The translations under genes were made by a program, and so were the position numbers. The notes below the pieces were generated by a model. The model saw only the letters and a list, made by a program, of their open reading frames with translations, ran no database searches and was not told where the DNA came from. DNA of 64,000 nt, taken from assembly GCF_002019645.1 (NCBI RefSeq), contig NZ_KV917374.1, positions 1,872,696 through 1,936,695 on the forward strand. Direction: 5' to 3'. Shown one piece after another: positions 28,490 to 37,274 of this stretch (its first letter is position 1; every line of letters starts with the position of its first letter). This DNA is from Litchfieldia alkalitelluris. GTDB taxonomy: Bacteria > Bacillota > Bacilli > Bacillales > Bacillaceae_L.

Positions 28490-29224
28490 ATGAAACTGTT
28501 TGTTGAAGCATGGAAGGATAGGTTTGCATTTCAAAAGTATTCGGTTGATTTTTATTATTCGTGTTTAAACGAATTACACCACACGAAAGATCATATTAGG
28601 TTTGGAGAATTAATTATTGGTATGCTTCATTGGAAGGATGGTAAGGTTAGAGAAGACGTACAAGGCGATTTCTCTATATCAGGATGTAATTATAAGTTTT
28701 TACCGGCAAAAACAAATACATTCAACGAGAAAAAACATTATCAAATTTTATGTTCAGACGAATTCTTTGAATGGGCAAAGGGTGTCATGCAAAATAATAC
28801 ATTTGATAAAAATCTACTACAAGATATATCATTAAGATTTAAATTATATGATTCTCTTGTAATGCCTACATTTATTTTACATATACTATCACCTTTCCTA
28901 TACCCACTTTACGATCAACATGTAGAGCGGGGGAAACGTGCATTACTTGGACAAGATACAAATGTAAAGTTACACCATTTAAATATAAAGACTTATCTGG
29001 AGTATCAACAGTTCTTTTGCGAACTTCATGAAAGCTACTCCAAAAATCCAACCCTGGAATCTATTAAAAGCACTGACGCTGCGCTTTGGAGCTTTGGGAA
29101 GTGGATAAAAGAGGCGATACCTACTCTAGAAAAAACTACTAGTCTTACAAAAAATATTTATTTTAAACCTGATGATGAATTTAAGAGAGCAGTGTTTGAA
29201 AAGATAGAACAGGGCTCTTCTTAA
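28490..29224 (+). CDS. Unknown protein, possible HhH-glycosylase-like fold
   Basis: Not firmly recognised. The segment FLYPLYDQHVERGKRALLG resembles the helix with a DQHV signature found in HhH-GPD-like and defence-associated proteins. The downstream KSTDAALWSFGKWIKEA is a second conserved-looking helix. There is no membrane segment. RBS AAGGGGAATTCGTA. It follows the MazG-like gene by 31 bases, so the two probably form an operon. The glycosylase relation is a guess from pattern memory; function is unknown. Confidence 0.55.
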   Translation: MKLFVEAWKDRFAFQKYSVDFYYSCLNELHHTKDHIRFGELIIGMLHWKDGKVREDVQGDFSISGCNYKFLPAKTNTFNEKKHYQILCSDEFFEWAKGVMQNNTFDKNLLQDISLRFKLYDSLVMPTFILHILSPFLYPLYDQHVERGKRALLGQDTNVKLHHLNIKTYLEYQQFFCELHESYSKNPTLESIKSTDAALWSFGKWIKEAIPTLEKTTSLTKNIYFKPDDEFKRAVFEKIEQGSS

Positions 29225-29233
29225 TTAGAAGCC

Positions 29234-29341
29234 ATGGAATATGTTTCAAATCACTACAATATTCAACTAAAACCTAGCTATTATCAGTATCCTGGTTCTC
29301 ATATTGACCGCTGGAGAAAACAACTAAATATAAAAGTTTGA
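29234..29341 (+). pseudogene. Possible gene remnant, 35 codons
   Basis: A short open frame begins ATGGAATATGTT and ends in a conserved-looking YPGSHIDRWRKQLNI before TGA, just ahead of a terminator. It has no RBS. It could be the 3' scrap of a deleted gene or a small extension of the preceding operon. Support is weak. Confidence 0.25.
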
Positions 29342-29348
29342 CCCATTG

Positions 29349-29389
29349 AACCCTTCAGCAGGTATCTCCACCCTAAGAAGGGTTTTTTT
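29349..29389 (+). terminator. Intrinsic terminator
   Basis: AACCCTTC and GAAGGGTT pair across a 20-base loop and are followed by TTTTT. Confidence 0.7.
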
Positions 29390-29496
29390 CTACTTTTGAT
29401 TAGAATATATTGAATTATTGCAGGGCGATTTAAATAAATGAATTTTCTCCTAAAACGAACATATGATTAGATTGATAAACGAAAGGGGGAGTCCAT

Positions 29497-30324
29497 TTGG
29501 CAGTTACAGTTTCGGTCTTCAACATGAAGGGTGGAGTCGGGAAAACAACCTTAACCGTTCAGTTAGCATGGTATATGATGTCAGAAAGAGACATGAGGGT
29601 ATTGGTGGTTGATCTTGATCCACAGTCAAATGCAAGTCACTATTTATTAGGGCCGGAGATGTACAAGGAATACATAAAAAATAACAGAAAAACAACAAAG
29701 GATGTGTTCGAAGAGTATTCATCACCTGTTACATCACCACCATCTCATTCACCAGAAGAATACATTTATAGTGTACGTTCAATTCATGATTCAAAGCTTG
29801 ATATTATTCCTGCTTCTCTGAAGCTATCGAAAATGCTCAAGAACCCAAGAGGAAAGGAACATGCTTTAGACGTATTTCTTTCTCATGTGAAAGAACAGTA
29901 TGACCTTATTTTGATTGATTGTCCACCAACAGAGTCTATGTTTACAAATGCTTCATATCGAGCTAGCCAATTTATTTTGGTGCCGATGAAGCCTGAGTTC
30001 CTCTCGACGATTGGTCTTCCATTAATCGTTGAGTCAACGGAAGAGTTCAAGGTGGAATATGATCGAAATGATCTTGCTGTTGCTGGAATTGTGTTTAATG
30101 TAGTGACAAAAACCCGAGAAGCCGATGAGTCAAAAGAAGAGATCAAAGAGTTAGCAGCAAAACATCATTTACATGTTTTTGAAGAGGAAATTAGCTATAG
30201 TGATTCGTATATGAGAAGTGTAAGAGAAATTAGTTCGATTAATGAGACTAGGTATACCAGAAGAGGAACCACTGAAGAATTTAAAACATTTGCAGAAGCA
30301 TTTGCAAGGAGAATAGGATTATGA
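29497..30324 (+). CDS. ParA/MinD-family ATPase
   Basis: The deviant Walker A motif MKGGVGKTT (about 9-17), DLDPQSNAS and LIDCPPTESM identify a ParA-type P-loop ATPase, which dimerises on ATP and usually binds DNA non-specifically to position cargo. There is no N-terminal HTH, so it belongs to the short class (275 residues). TTG start with GAAAGGGGGAG in front. Its stop overlaps the next gene by 4 bases (ATGA). No plasmid replication gene is visible nearby, so this is either a chromosomal defence-type ParA or a relic of an integrated element. Confidence 0.85.
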   Translation: MAVTVSVFNMKGGVGKTTLTVQLAWYMMSERDMRVLVVDLDPQSNASHYLLGPEMYKEYIKNNRKTTKDVFEEYSSPVTSPPSHSPEEYIYSVRSIHDSKLDIIPASLKLSKMLKNPRGKEHALDVFLSHVKEQYDLILIDCPPTESMFTNASYRASQFILVPMKPEFLSTIGLPLIVESTEEFKVEYDRNDLAVAGIVFNVVTKTREADESKEEIKELAAKHHLHVFEEEISYSDSYMRSVREISSINETRYTRRGTTEEFKTFAEAFARRIGL

Positions 30325-30833
30325 AGACAAAGCAGCTGATGTTAGAAATTTTATTAATAAATGAAAGATATACTGAAGAAGAGATTAAGAGTGTAAAAGA
30401 TGCGATTGATGAAGATAAAGGTGTTTTAGCTTGTCTTGAAGCTTTAACGAAAATTAGTGACTCATTAAACACAACTACTAAAAGTGAAGCACAGGAAAAA
30501 ACGATAGTACAATCAAACAAACAGTTTAATATGAAAGATGCGTTAGCTGAACTTCGTAGGGAAGATGAAGAAAAATATAAAGTGATAAAACAAATTGAAA
30601 CCACACTAAAAAGCACGAGAGCAATGAAATTACAAGAAATACGAGACTATGCCCGTAAACTGCAGCTATCATTCGATAAATCCACTACTCGACTAAAACT
30701 AATCCGACAAGTACTCACTCATCTCTTAAATCTTCCAAAAGATCAAATCGTCATTCCGGCTACAAACCCAACAGTAAAGAAAGTAAATCAACTTGAAGTT
30801 TTATCAGAAGCTATCTTAACGCAGAAAAAGTAA
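30321..30833 (+). CDS. Small helical partner of the ParA-like ATPase
   Basis: It is coupled to the ATPase gene by an ATGA overlap. The 170-residue product is helical and charged, with a coiled-coil-like region (about 60-100) and a C-terminal segment (AMKLQEIRDYARKLQLSFDK and onward) that resembles short SAP- or Rho-N-like helical DNA-binding motifs. It could be the ParB-like partner or cargo adaptor. The family is not recognised. Confidence 0.65.
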   Translation: MKTKQLMLEILLINERYTEEEIKSVKDAIDEDKGVLACLEALTKISDSLNTTTKSEAQEKTIVQSNKQFNMKDALAELRREDEEKYKVIKQIETTLKSTRAMKLQEIRDYARKLQLSFDKSTTRLKLIRQVLTHLLNLPKDQIVIPATNPTVKKVNQLEVLSEAILTQKK

Positions 30834-30863
30834 ATCCTAATCTAATACAACGCCACCTTCACG

Positions 30864-31124
30864 TTAAAACTTCCGCTTATAAGCTCGATGAAGGTGCGGT
30901 GCCGCAGGCAAAATAGAAATACTAAACCCCTTCCCACGATATATGGGATTTTCAACAATTAATCCTAATTCTATTAATTGATGAATCTCCCTTGTTTTCT
31001 TTTTTAACACAATAAATCCATCTTTTGAGCCTCTATAAATTAATTCTCCTAATATTAGTTTCGTTCTGTAAGGCAACTGCTGAACGACTTCAAAATAAGG
31101 TATTTCCTTTTGTGGAATCTTCAT
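30864..31124 (-). CDS. Hypothetical protein, 86 aa
   Basis: Not recognised. RBS ATAGGAGATAAC precedes the ATG at ideal spacing, which supports expression. The sequence looks like a small winged-helix-type fold (YRTKLILGELIYRG, EIHQLIELGLIVENP), with a basic tail. It converges on the ParA operon. Confidence 0.55.
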   Translation of the reverse strand: MKIPQKEIPYFEVVQQLPYRTKLILGELIYRGSKDGFIVLKKKTREIHQLIELGLIVENPIYRGKGFSISILPAAPHLHRAYKRKF

Positions 31125-31232
31125 GTTATCTCCTATCGCTTTTATTAATTCTAGTTTATATCAAAAGTATTAGTTCGATAAGAGTGTCAATTCAAATATC
31201 TAAAAAAAGGAAAATAATTGAAAATGCTGTGC

Positions 31233-31311
31233 TATAATTTAAAAAATGTTGAATGCTGTTATTGAGGCTAATCCATAAAATTAAGAGGTGAATTTCCTCT
31301 TTATTTTTTTT
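31233..31311 (+). ncRNA. Candidate small RNA or short leader
   Basis: An extended -10 TGCTATAAT (31230-31238) and a strong terminator AAGAGG-TGAATTT-CCTCTT followed by TATTTTTTT (31283-31311) bracket about 65 bases with no real gene. A 10-codon frame (ATG at 31247) lies between but lacks an RBS. The -35 box is poor. The terminator may alternatively protect the downstream sigma gene from read-through. Confidence 0.3.
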
Positions 31312-31400
31312 GCCCAAAAACTTTTAATAAATAATGAGTCCAAACCAATTCTCCATACGTCTTATTCTTGATGGTTTTTAGAAGGAAGGTGTTACATGTA

Positions 31401-31949
31401 ATGAATGAACCTTTACATAAAAAAATAGATGAAGAGAAAAAGAGAGAGCTAGTTGAAGGGCTAATTGATCAATATGGAAAAGCATTAATCAATTTTGCTT
31501 ATACCTATGTGAAAGATTGGAGTTTAGCGGAAGATATTGTTCAGGAGGTCTTTATAAGTGTGTATAAGGCAGATCAGTATGTGAATATCACGGCCTATAA
31601 AGCATGGCTTTTCACAATAACTGCGAACAAAAGTAAAGACTTATTGCGAAGGAAATATTTTAAAACAGATTTATTTGTTGGTATAAGAAATTACTTTTGG
31701 AAAGCAATTACCCATACTCCTGAAATGGAAGTGATGGCAGATGCAGAAAATCGTCTCGTATCGACCCAGGTGTTTGATCTTCCTATAAAATATCGGGAAG
31801 TGATTATCCTGTACTATTATGAAGACTTATCAACTAGTGAAATCAGTGATTTATTAAGACTGAATCCTTCAACAGTGAAAAGTAGGTTACAAAGAGGGCG
31901 TCACCTATTAAAAAGAAACTTGGAAGGAAGTGATTGGTTTGAAGCATAA
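31401..31949 (+). CDS. ECF sigma factor
   Basis: A two-domain ECF sigma factor. Region 2 is seen in ALINFAYTYVKDWSLAEDIV and ITAYKAWLFTITANKSKDLL. Region 4 is seen in LPIKYREVIILYYYEDLSTS and NPSTVKSRLQRGRHLLKR. The 182-residue length from the ATG at 31401 is typical. An earlier ATG at 31371 would precede the GAAGGAAGG site, so I reject it. It overlaps the next gene by 20 bases, the normal arrangement with a membrane anti-sigma factor. Confidence 0.87.
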   Translation: MNEPLHKKIDEEKKRELVEGLIDQYGKALINFAYTYVKDWSLAEDIVQEVFISVYKADQYVNITAYKAWLFTITANKSKDLLRRKYFKTDLFVGIRNYFWKAITHTPEMEVMADAENRLVSTQVFDLPIKYREVIILYYYEDLSTSEISDLLRLNPSTVKSRLQRGRHLLKRNLEGSDWFEA

Positions 31950-32967
31950 AGAATTTAAGAGAATTCTAGATGAAGAAGTATTTTCACAAAATCCTTATAA
32001 TACATATACAGAACGCTGGTTGAAAGCCAGTCTAGATAAGACATCCAAAAAAGGACCAAGTCGGTTTCGATTAGTATATCACTCATTACTCACTTTCTGC
32101 GTTTGCTTTGGTTTGATTTGGGGGACTTTTCTCTTTTTAAATGATGAAAAAGAAAATAACCAAGAGACAATACAAGCGCCACTAGCAGAAGAGGTAGAAC
32201 CAATACAGGAAGACGAAATTAGTGATTTAGCTTTGGGTATTTTAACAGATGCTGAGGCACTAGAGGCATTTAGAGAGTTGCCGAAGGGAATCCAAAATAA
32301 GTTTAGTGAATACCTTTTACACAAGTATAATGAGGACCATAATGTTAGAGAAAAAATCGAAATTGCAATAACTTTAACAAAACCCTTATCTAAATATAAG
32401 TTAGAGGCAATGGCAGATAGAATCCCTCATAATAATTTTGTTTCTGTATTTAATGATCATGGAGAAAAGGTCTATATTGTTGGAGAAGAGTGGAAGTCGA
32501 TGGCAAATGAGTTCAAATCGATTGATACTGCTACCCAACAAGAACTTATACGTGGCTTACAGAAGATTGGTAGAGAATTTGTGATCAATAACGGGGAGTT
32601 TGAGCAAGTTAACGAACAAAGTAAGTTCAAACCAGAGGCCCACCAACCTCAACATACCAATCGACTATTAAATTTGCTTGAACAAGATAGTAGTGATAAA
32701 TCGGAAGGATTATCATCACTGCTGCCAATGATAGAAGGAAAAAGTCCTTTATTGTATCAAAAAATGACCGGTTTCTATAACAGCTATAGAGACATTGCTG
32801 TGGATGAGGATCAACCCATACTTGATGACTATCTTGCAGCAAGCTATGATTTTTTCATTTTTTCCTATATGATTATTCAACCTAAGCCAGTAGAAGTATT
32901 TGCAGAACCACAATATATATCCAATGAAGAACAAGTGAAGTTAATTATTGAGAATTATCCAAGATAG
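31930..32967 (+). CDS. Membrane protein, probable anti-sigma factor
   Basis: Residues 1-48 are a basic cytoplasmic segment. A single transmembrane helix lies at about 49-69 (LLTFCVCFGLIWGTFLFL). The rest would be extracytoplasmic, acidic and helical, and I do not recognise it. Position, overlap and topology match anti-sigma or sigma-regulating proteins in ECF operons, but no zinc-finger motif is seen. Start is GTG 31930 or TTG 31939. Confidence 0.7.
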   Translation: MIGLKHKEFKRILDEEVFSQNPYNTYTERWLKASLDKTSKKGPSRFRLVYHSLLTFCVCFGLIWGTFLFLNDEKENNQETIQAPLAEEVEPIQEDEISDLALGILTDAEALEAFRELPKGIQNKFSEYLLHKYNEDHNVREKIEIAITLTKPLSKYKLEAMADRIPHNNFVSVFNDHGEKVYIVGEEWKSMANEFKSIDTATQQELIRGLQKIGREFVINNGEFEQVNEQSKFKPEAHQPQHTNRLLNLLEQDSSDKSEGLSSLLPMIEGKSPLLYQKMTGFYNSYRDIAVDEDQPILDDYLAASYDFFIFSYMIIQPKPVEVFAEPQYISNEEQVKLIIENYPR

Positions 32968-32990
32968 TGATTCAATGAACTGTTAGTAAA

Positions 32991-33031
32991 GCGGGTGGGA
33001 ATTACAGGATAAAGCGTCCCCACCTGTCCCA
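32991..33031. repeat. Partial copy E of the GGGACAGG-type repeat
   Basis: CCCCACCTGTCCCAGAG matches the right end of the repeat family. GGTGGGA and TCCCCACC form a local hairpin. It is a short fragment. Confidence 0.4.
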
Positions 33032-33072
33032 GAGTAAAAGACTTCGTCTAACTTTTGGGCTGTTTCGTAATT

Positions 33073-33624
33073 TTAACTACTTGAACCATCATACCTTAAT
33101 TTAACTCTGTCAATAATCACCTTAGAAATAACTGAGATTACGACAAGACTTAAAAAAGACCAATGAGAATTCCAAGCTTTTTCAAGGTAAATCTTTACTA
33201 ATTTCATTAAAGGAAGGGCTATATATGCTATGAAAGCAGATGCCGCTACCAAGGCAATCAAGAATGATTTCCATTTCCGATATCTGTCGTATATGACTGT
33301 AAGGGCAATTGGAATGATAAACAGATTAGCTGGTAACATGGTTGGGATAATAGGTTCGAGCTGAATACGGTAATCATACCAGTCCATGGCTGTAGCCACA
33401 CTATCTAGATTTTTATTTAGTATATAAATAAGTCCGATGAAGGCAACGGAAGGAAGGCGTCTTTCTTTTTTGATCATGACAAAAAATAGGACAACCATGA
33501 TGATACTAGCAATAAGAAGCATCCACCATTGCCATGTGAATAGTGTGTGCTCTGTCCATATCTCCATTCGTAAATCTGTTAATTGGTTTGACAGTTTATC
33601 AATTTTCTTACCTAGTTCCTCCAT
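33073..33624 (-). CDS. CBO0543-like multi-pass membrane protein
   Basis: An N-terminal helix-rich cytosolic stretch is followed by about five hydrophobic segments. The sequence around YDYRIQLEPIIPTMLPANLF is the recognisable core of a family common in Bacillaceae that I recall as CBO0543. Its function is not known. The minus-strand RBS GGAGGATCTT precedes the ATG. Confidence 0.7.
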   Translation of the reverse strand: MEELGKKIDKLSNQLTDLRMEIWTEHTLFTWQWWMLLIASIIMVVLFFVMIKKERRLPSVAFIGLIYILNKNLDSVATAMDWYDYRIQLEPIIPTMLPANLFIIPIALTVIYDRYRKWKSFLIALVAASAFIAYIALPLMKLVKIYLEKAWNSHWSFLSLVVISVISKVIIDRVKLRYDGSSS

Positions 33625-33899
33625 AAGATCCTCCGTATTTTATTTTTAGATACTCTTAACTACAACATATATGCTTAACTTTTCCTACCTTAATCATTTC
33701 TAGTCAGATAAGTAAAGGGGAGAATGAGCTAAAACGTTTCATCTTGTAGTTGTGCATGTGGTGTGAATGAATGTATAGACTAGCGAGAGATTTCATGAAT
33801 TAAGTATAAAACGGTTTTTTTACTCAAAAGGGAAGCTTTGAGATTTAATTACATAGGGTACACTACTATTAATCATTACTTATCAAGGGGCTGTGTTTT
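33625..33899. other. Intergenic, nothing recognised
   Basis: Divergent spacer between the CBO0543-like and DUF5655 genes. It is AT-rich and must hold two promoters, but I see no clear boxes or structures. Confidence 0.4.
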
Positions 33900-34820
33900 T
33901 TGTATTTGTATAAAATCAACAGTGTTAACGGTGATTTGGAGCAGATTAAAGAAAAAGGTTTTAACAAGGAAAAGGATTTGCAATTACTCTGTGAACAAAA
34001 CCTGAATCAGTTACTAAGGCTACAATTTATTTGTTCTGAGTTCTCATTATCAAACTTTCGTATTGATACTCTCGCCTTTGATGAAAGTGCTAGTTCTTTT
34101 GTGATTATTGAATATAAGAATAATAAAAACTTTAGTGTGATTGATCAAGGGTATGCTTATTTATCACTCATGTTAAACAATAAAGCTGATTTTATTTTAG
34201 AGTACAACGAAAATTGTGAAGGGAACTTAAAACGAGATGATGTGGATTGGTCACAATCCCGAATTATTTTCATATCACCTATCTTTACCACTTATCAAAA
34301 GCAGTCGATAAATTTTAGGGATTTGCCTATCGAATTGTGGGAAGTGAAGAAATATGAAAATGAGACTGTTCAGTTTCAGCAAATTCAATCGACTGAAACA
34401 ACCGAATCTATTAATACCATTTCTCAGAGTACAACGATCGAAAGAGTAAGCCAAGAAATTAAAGTATACTCTGAAGTCGATCACCTAGAGGGAAAACCTA
34501 ATGAAATCAATGAGCTTTATCAAGGACTTAAAGAGCGAATTTTAAATTTGGATGATAACTTTACGGTAAATCCTTTGAAAAAACATATCTCGTTTGTTTC
34601 TAATGGGAAGATTATTGTTGATTTAGTCATTCTCAAGAAAGCAATAAAAATCTTTATCAATCTAAGAGCATGGAACCTTAATGACCCAAGAAATATCGCC
34701 AGAGATGTATCAGCAATAGGGCACTGGGGAAATGGTGATTATCAGATAACAATAACGACAGACGAGGATTTTGATTACATAGAAGAATTAATTAAACAGT
34801 CAATTATATTAAATGTGTAG
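33900..34820 (+). CDS. PD-(D/E)XK nuclease-like protein with DUF5655 domain
   Basis: The N-terminal domain has a restriction-endonuclease-like core: RIDTLAFDESASSFVIIEYK supplies the Asp and the E-x-K pair. The C-terminal third (about 210-305) matches DUF5655 (PLKKHISFVSNGKIIVDLVI, then INLRAWNLNDP). The family occurs widely as a stand-alone predicted DNA nuclease. The TTG start follows AAGGGGCTGTGTTT. It is monocistronic. Confidence 0.85.
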   Translation: MYLYKINSVNGDLEQIKEKGFNKEKDLQLLCEQNLNQLLRLQFICSEFSLSNFRIDTLAFDESASSFVIIEYKNNKNFSVIDQGYAYLSLMLNNKADFILEYNENCEGNLKRDDVDWSQSRIIFISPIFTTYQKQSINFRDLPIELWEVKKYENETVQFQQIQSTETTESINTISQSTTIERVSQEIKVYSEVDHLEGKPNEINELYQGLKERILNLDDNFTVNPLKKHISFVSNGKIIVDLVILKKAIKIFINLRAWNLNDPRNIARDVSAIGHWGNGDYQITITTDEDFDYIEELIKQSIILNV

Positions 34821-34843
34821 ACCCAGGTGGCAGCTTTTTTCAG

Positions 34844-34868
34844 AAAAAATAGGCAACTATTAGCTGCC
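34844..34868 (-). terminator. Intrinsic terminator of the minus-strand gene
   Basis: On the minus strand GGCAGCTAATAGTTGCC folds with a 7-bp stem followed by TATTTTTT. Confidence 0.6.
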
Positions 34869-34909
34869 CATCAATCAAGTTTCATCCGACTATATATACT
34901 ATCGCTTAC

Positions 34910-35269
34910 CTAATAGTATGGATAAGGAGAATATGGAGGATAAGCCGGAGCAAAATAAGGATAAAGTAGTAATCCTAATAAATTCGCATATGGGTAACGA
35001 CTTCTACGGTATCGACGGTATCTTCTTCTACGAGGAGGATAATAATCATCATCGTCATAGCCATTATATCCATACCTAGTCATCTGTTGTTCTTCCACTT
35101 CTTCGGGAACTAACATCGTCACACTATCCTCATCCATACTATCGATAATCCCTTCAAACTGCGAACCGTCACTCAGCTGCCCGATAACATGATAGTTCAT
35201 ATAGCTTTTACAAAGGTTTTTCATATGATTACGCTGGTCTTGAGGATCCATTTGATAATAAGTATTCAT
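34910..35269 (-). CDS. Small Bacillus-type protein with Sm-like core and Arg/Tyr-rich tail
   Basis: The middle (VIGQLSDGSQFEGIIDSMDE, then VTMLVPEEV) looks like a short Sm/SH3-like beta barrel. The C-terminal half is low complexity: an Asp/Tyr patch, an Arg-rich patch (RRRRYRRYRRSRYPY) and a Pro/Tyr-rich end. Similar small proteins occur in Bacillus genomes, some around spores, but the function here is unknown. RBS AAGGAGAGTGTT on the minus strand. Confidence 0.65.
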   Translation of the reverse strand: MNTYYQMDPQDQRNHMKNLCKSYMNYHVIGQLSDGSQFEGIIDSMDEDSVTMLVPEEVEEQQMTRYGYNGYDDDDYYPPRRRRYRRYRRSRYPYANLLGLLLYPYFAPAYPPYSPYPYY

Positions 35270-35489
35270 TAAAACACTCTCCTTTCTTTCCTGTTAGGAT
35301 ATTCAACCAGTATCGATTAGGTTATCTTTTTTTATATATTTTGGGTAATTTTAGTTGAAGTGCATGATGAGATATGCCTTTGATTAAAAATATCCATACC
35401 TATGAATGGCAAACGAACCCACAAAATAAATAATCCTATAAAATTCCGGTAACACTATATATATTTCCTAAAAAAGGTAGGGCATTGAG

Positions 35490-36494
35490 ATGAAAACAGA
35501 ACATCACATTCGATTAACGTCAGCAGAGATATCTAGCTTATGGGGCTCTTATATGAATAACAGTATGGCTGTTTGTGTGTTAGGACACTTCTTGGAAGTC
35601 GTTGAGGATAAAGAAATTGAGTCAGTAGTAAGGATGGCTTTTGATATTGCTAATCAAGCCCTAGAAGGAGCTAAACGTATTTTTATTGAGGAAAATTATC
35701 CTGTTCCTCATGGGTTCACAAAAGAAGAAGATGTTATTTCCCAAGCTGGTAGACTGTGGTCGGATGAATTTTTCTTGCAATACATCAATCAAACGGCAAA
35801 ATCAGGATTTGCTGCATATGGGATGGCTCTTGGGCAAAGTTCACGTAAGGATATACTTGAGTATTTTAACGGAACTCTACAATCGACAATAGATCTTAAT
35901 GAGAAAGTGAAAGGGACCCTTTTATCAAAAGGGCTATATGTTAGACCGCCATATATTAACCCACCTCAAAAAGTGTCTTTTGTTAAAAAACAAGGATTTC
36001 TAACAGGATGGTTTGGGGAGCGAAAACCGTTATTAGGGATAGAAATTGCCCACCTTTTCCATAACATTGAAACCAATGCGGTGGGGAAAGCCTTGATTAT
36101 GGGATTTTCACAGGTAGCAAGAAATCAAGACAGCAGAGATTATTTTGCAAGGGGAAAAGAATTGTCAAAGAAACAAATTGAAGTGTTCAGTTCCTTGTTA
36201 AATGAAGAAGATATTCCTGATCCTATGACATGGGATACAGATGTAACAGAGTCTATGAACCCGCCTTTTAGTGATAAGTTAATGATGGTTCATATTTCAT
36301 TTTTAAATGCAGTAGGGGTAGGGAATTATGGGTTGGCTATGTCAGCGAGTACTAGACGTGATTTAATCGCACACTTTGTTCGATTAGCAGCTGAAATTGG
36401 TCAATATGCCGAAGATGGGGCTAATTTAATGATTAAGCATAGTTGGTTGGAAGAACCACCGCAGTCGGCAGATCGAGAAAAATTGACGAGATAG
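35490..36494 (+). CDS. DUF3231 family protein
   Basis: It consists of two tandem DUF3231 units of about 165 residues. Each begins with a segment like LTSAEISSLWGSYMNNSMAV or LGIEIAHLFHNIETNAVGKA, and each is followed by helical hairpins. The family resembles ferritin-like/CotF-like four-helix bundles and is abundant in spore-forming Bacilli. The biochemical role is unknown. RBS AAAAAGGTAGGG. Confidence 0.88.
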   Translation: MKTEHHIRLTSAEISSLWGSYMNNSMAVCVLGHFLEVVEDKEIESVVRMAFDIANQALEGAKRIFIEENYPVPHGFTKEEDVISQAGRLWSDEFFLQYINQTAKSGFAAYGMALGQSSRKDILEYFNGTLQSTIDLNEKVKGTLLSKGLYVRPPYINPPQKVSFVKKQGFLTGWFGERKPLLGIEIAHLFHNIETNAVGKALIMGFSQVARNQDSRDYFARGKELSKKQIEVFSSLLNEEDIPDPMTWDTDVTESMNPPFSDKLMMVHISFLNAVGVGNYGLAMSASTRRDLIAHFVRLAAEIGQYAEDGANLMIKHSWLEEPPQSADREKLTR

Positions 36495-36520
36495 CTTCAG
36501 AAAAAGTAACGTCATAGGTA

Positions 36521-36556
36521 GGGGAAACTACACCGATAAGTGGTTTCTCCTTTTTT
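36521..36556 (+). terminator. Intrinsic terminator of the DUF3231 gene
   Basis: GGGGAAACTAC pairs imperfectly with GTGGTTTCTCC, followed by TTTTTT. It argues against a GNAT start at 36540, which would lie inside the stem. Confidence 0.75.
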
Positions 36557-36626
36557 ATTATGTTGGTTTGTACAAAGTGTGTTGCAGACCTTCCATTTTA
36601 GAGGTGTTTTTAGAGGGGGGCCCTGC

Positions 36627-37169
36627 TTGGAATTTAGTACTACCGACAAATGGGACGAAGCATTATGGCAAAAAGTAAGAAAAATTTATCTGAAGGAATT
36701 CGAGGAAGGGAAGCCTGAAAACATTATTAAAAACATGTTCTCAAAAGGTATTTGTTTTCTTCATGTATTGATGGAAGGGCAGGATACCATCGCAATGGCT
36801 TTAACTGGTAGGGTACATGGAAGGCCAATCATGCTGATTGATTATCTTGCCGTCAGGAGAGATTTGCAGGGAAAGGGAATTGGACTAATCTTTTTTGAGA
36901 AAATAAAGGATTGGGCGCTTTCTAGAAATTTTGAAATGATGCTACTTGAAGCTGAATGTGAACAAACCCCTGATAATCTTGCCAGAATCCGTTTTTGGAA
37001 AAAATGTAAATTCGAGCTTCTAGAAGATTATACTCATCATTATATTTGGGTCCCCGAACCCTACAAGGCAATGTGGCAACCTTTAAAGCCCGATGCAGTT
37101 CCGTTAACAGAGGGTAGGGAGGCATTTCGCTATATCACAGCTTTTCATCGAAAATCCTTTCGTACATAA
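36627..37169 (+). CDS. GNAT acetyltransferase
   Basis: The acetyl-CoA binding motif A is seen in MLIDYLAVRRDLQGKGIGLI (strand, then the Q-x-x-G-x-G/A loop). Later parts include FEMMLLEAECE and RIRFWKKCKFELLED. The TTG at 36627 follows AGAGGGGGGCCCTGC. Upstream in-frame codons run through the preceding terminator and are not used. The substrate cannot be predicted. Confidence 0.8.
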   Translation: MEFSTTDKWDEALWQKVRKIYLKEFEEGKPENIIKNMFSKGICFLHVLMEGQDTIAMALTGRVHGRPIMLIDYLAVRRDLQGKGIGLIFFEKIKDWALSRNFEMMLLEAECEQTPDNLARIRFWKKCKFELLEDYTHHYIWVPEPYKAMWQPLKPDAVPLTEGREAFRYITAFHRKSFRT

Positions 37170-37274
37170 AGGTAGGGTGAAGACCGATATCTTCCGGGTG
37201 TGTTGAGAATACATAAATTGATGAAAGAGTAGTAGTACGAAACAATAATAAAACATACGGAGTGAATGATAACC

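Noticed and set aside
31340-31370. ECF-type autoregulatory promoter (AAACC ... CGTC) before the ECF sigma gene
   Set aside because: The spacer between the two boxes is about 12 bases, too short for known ECF promoters of Bacilli.
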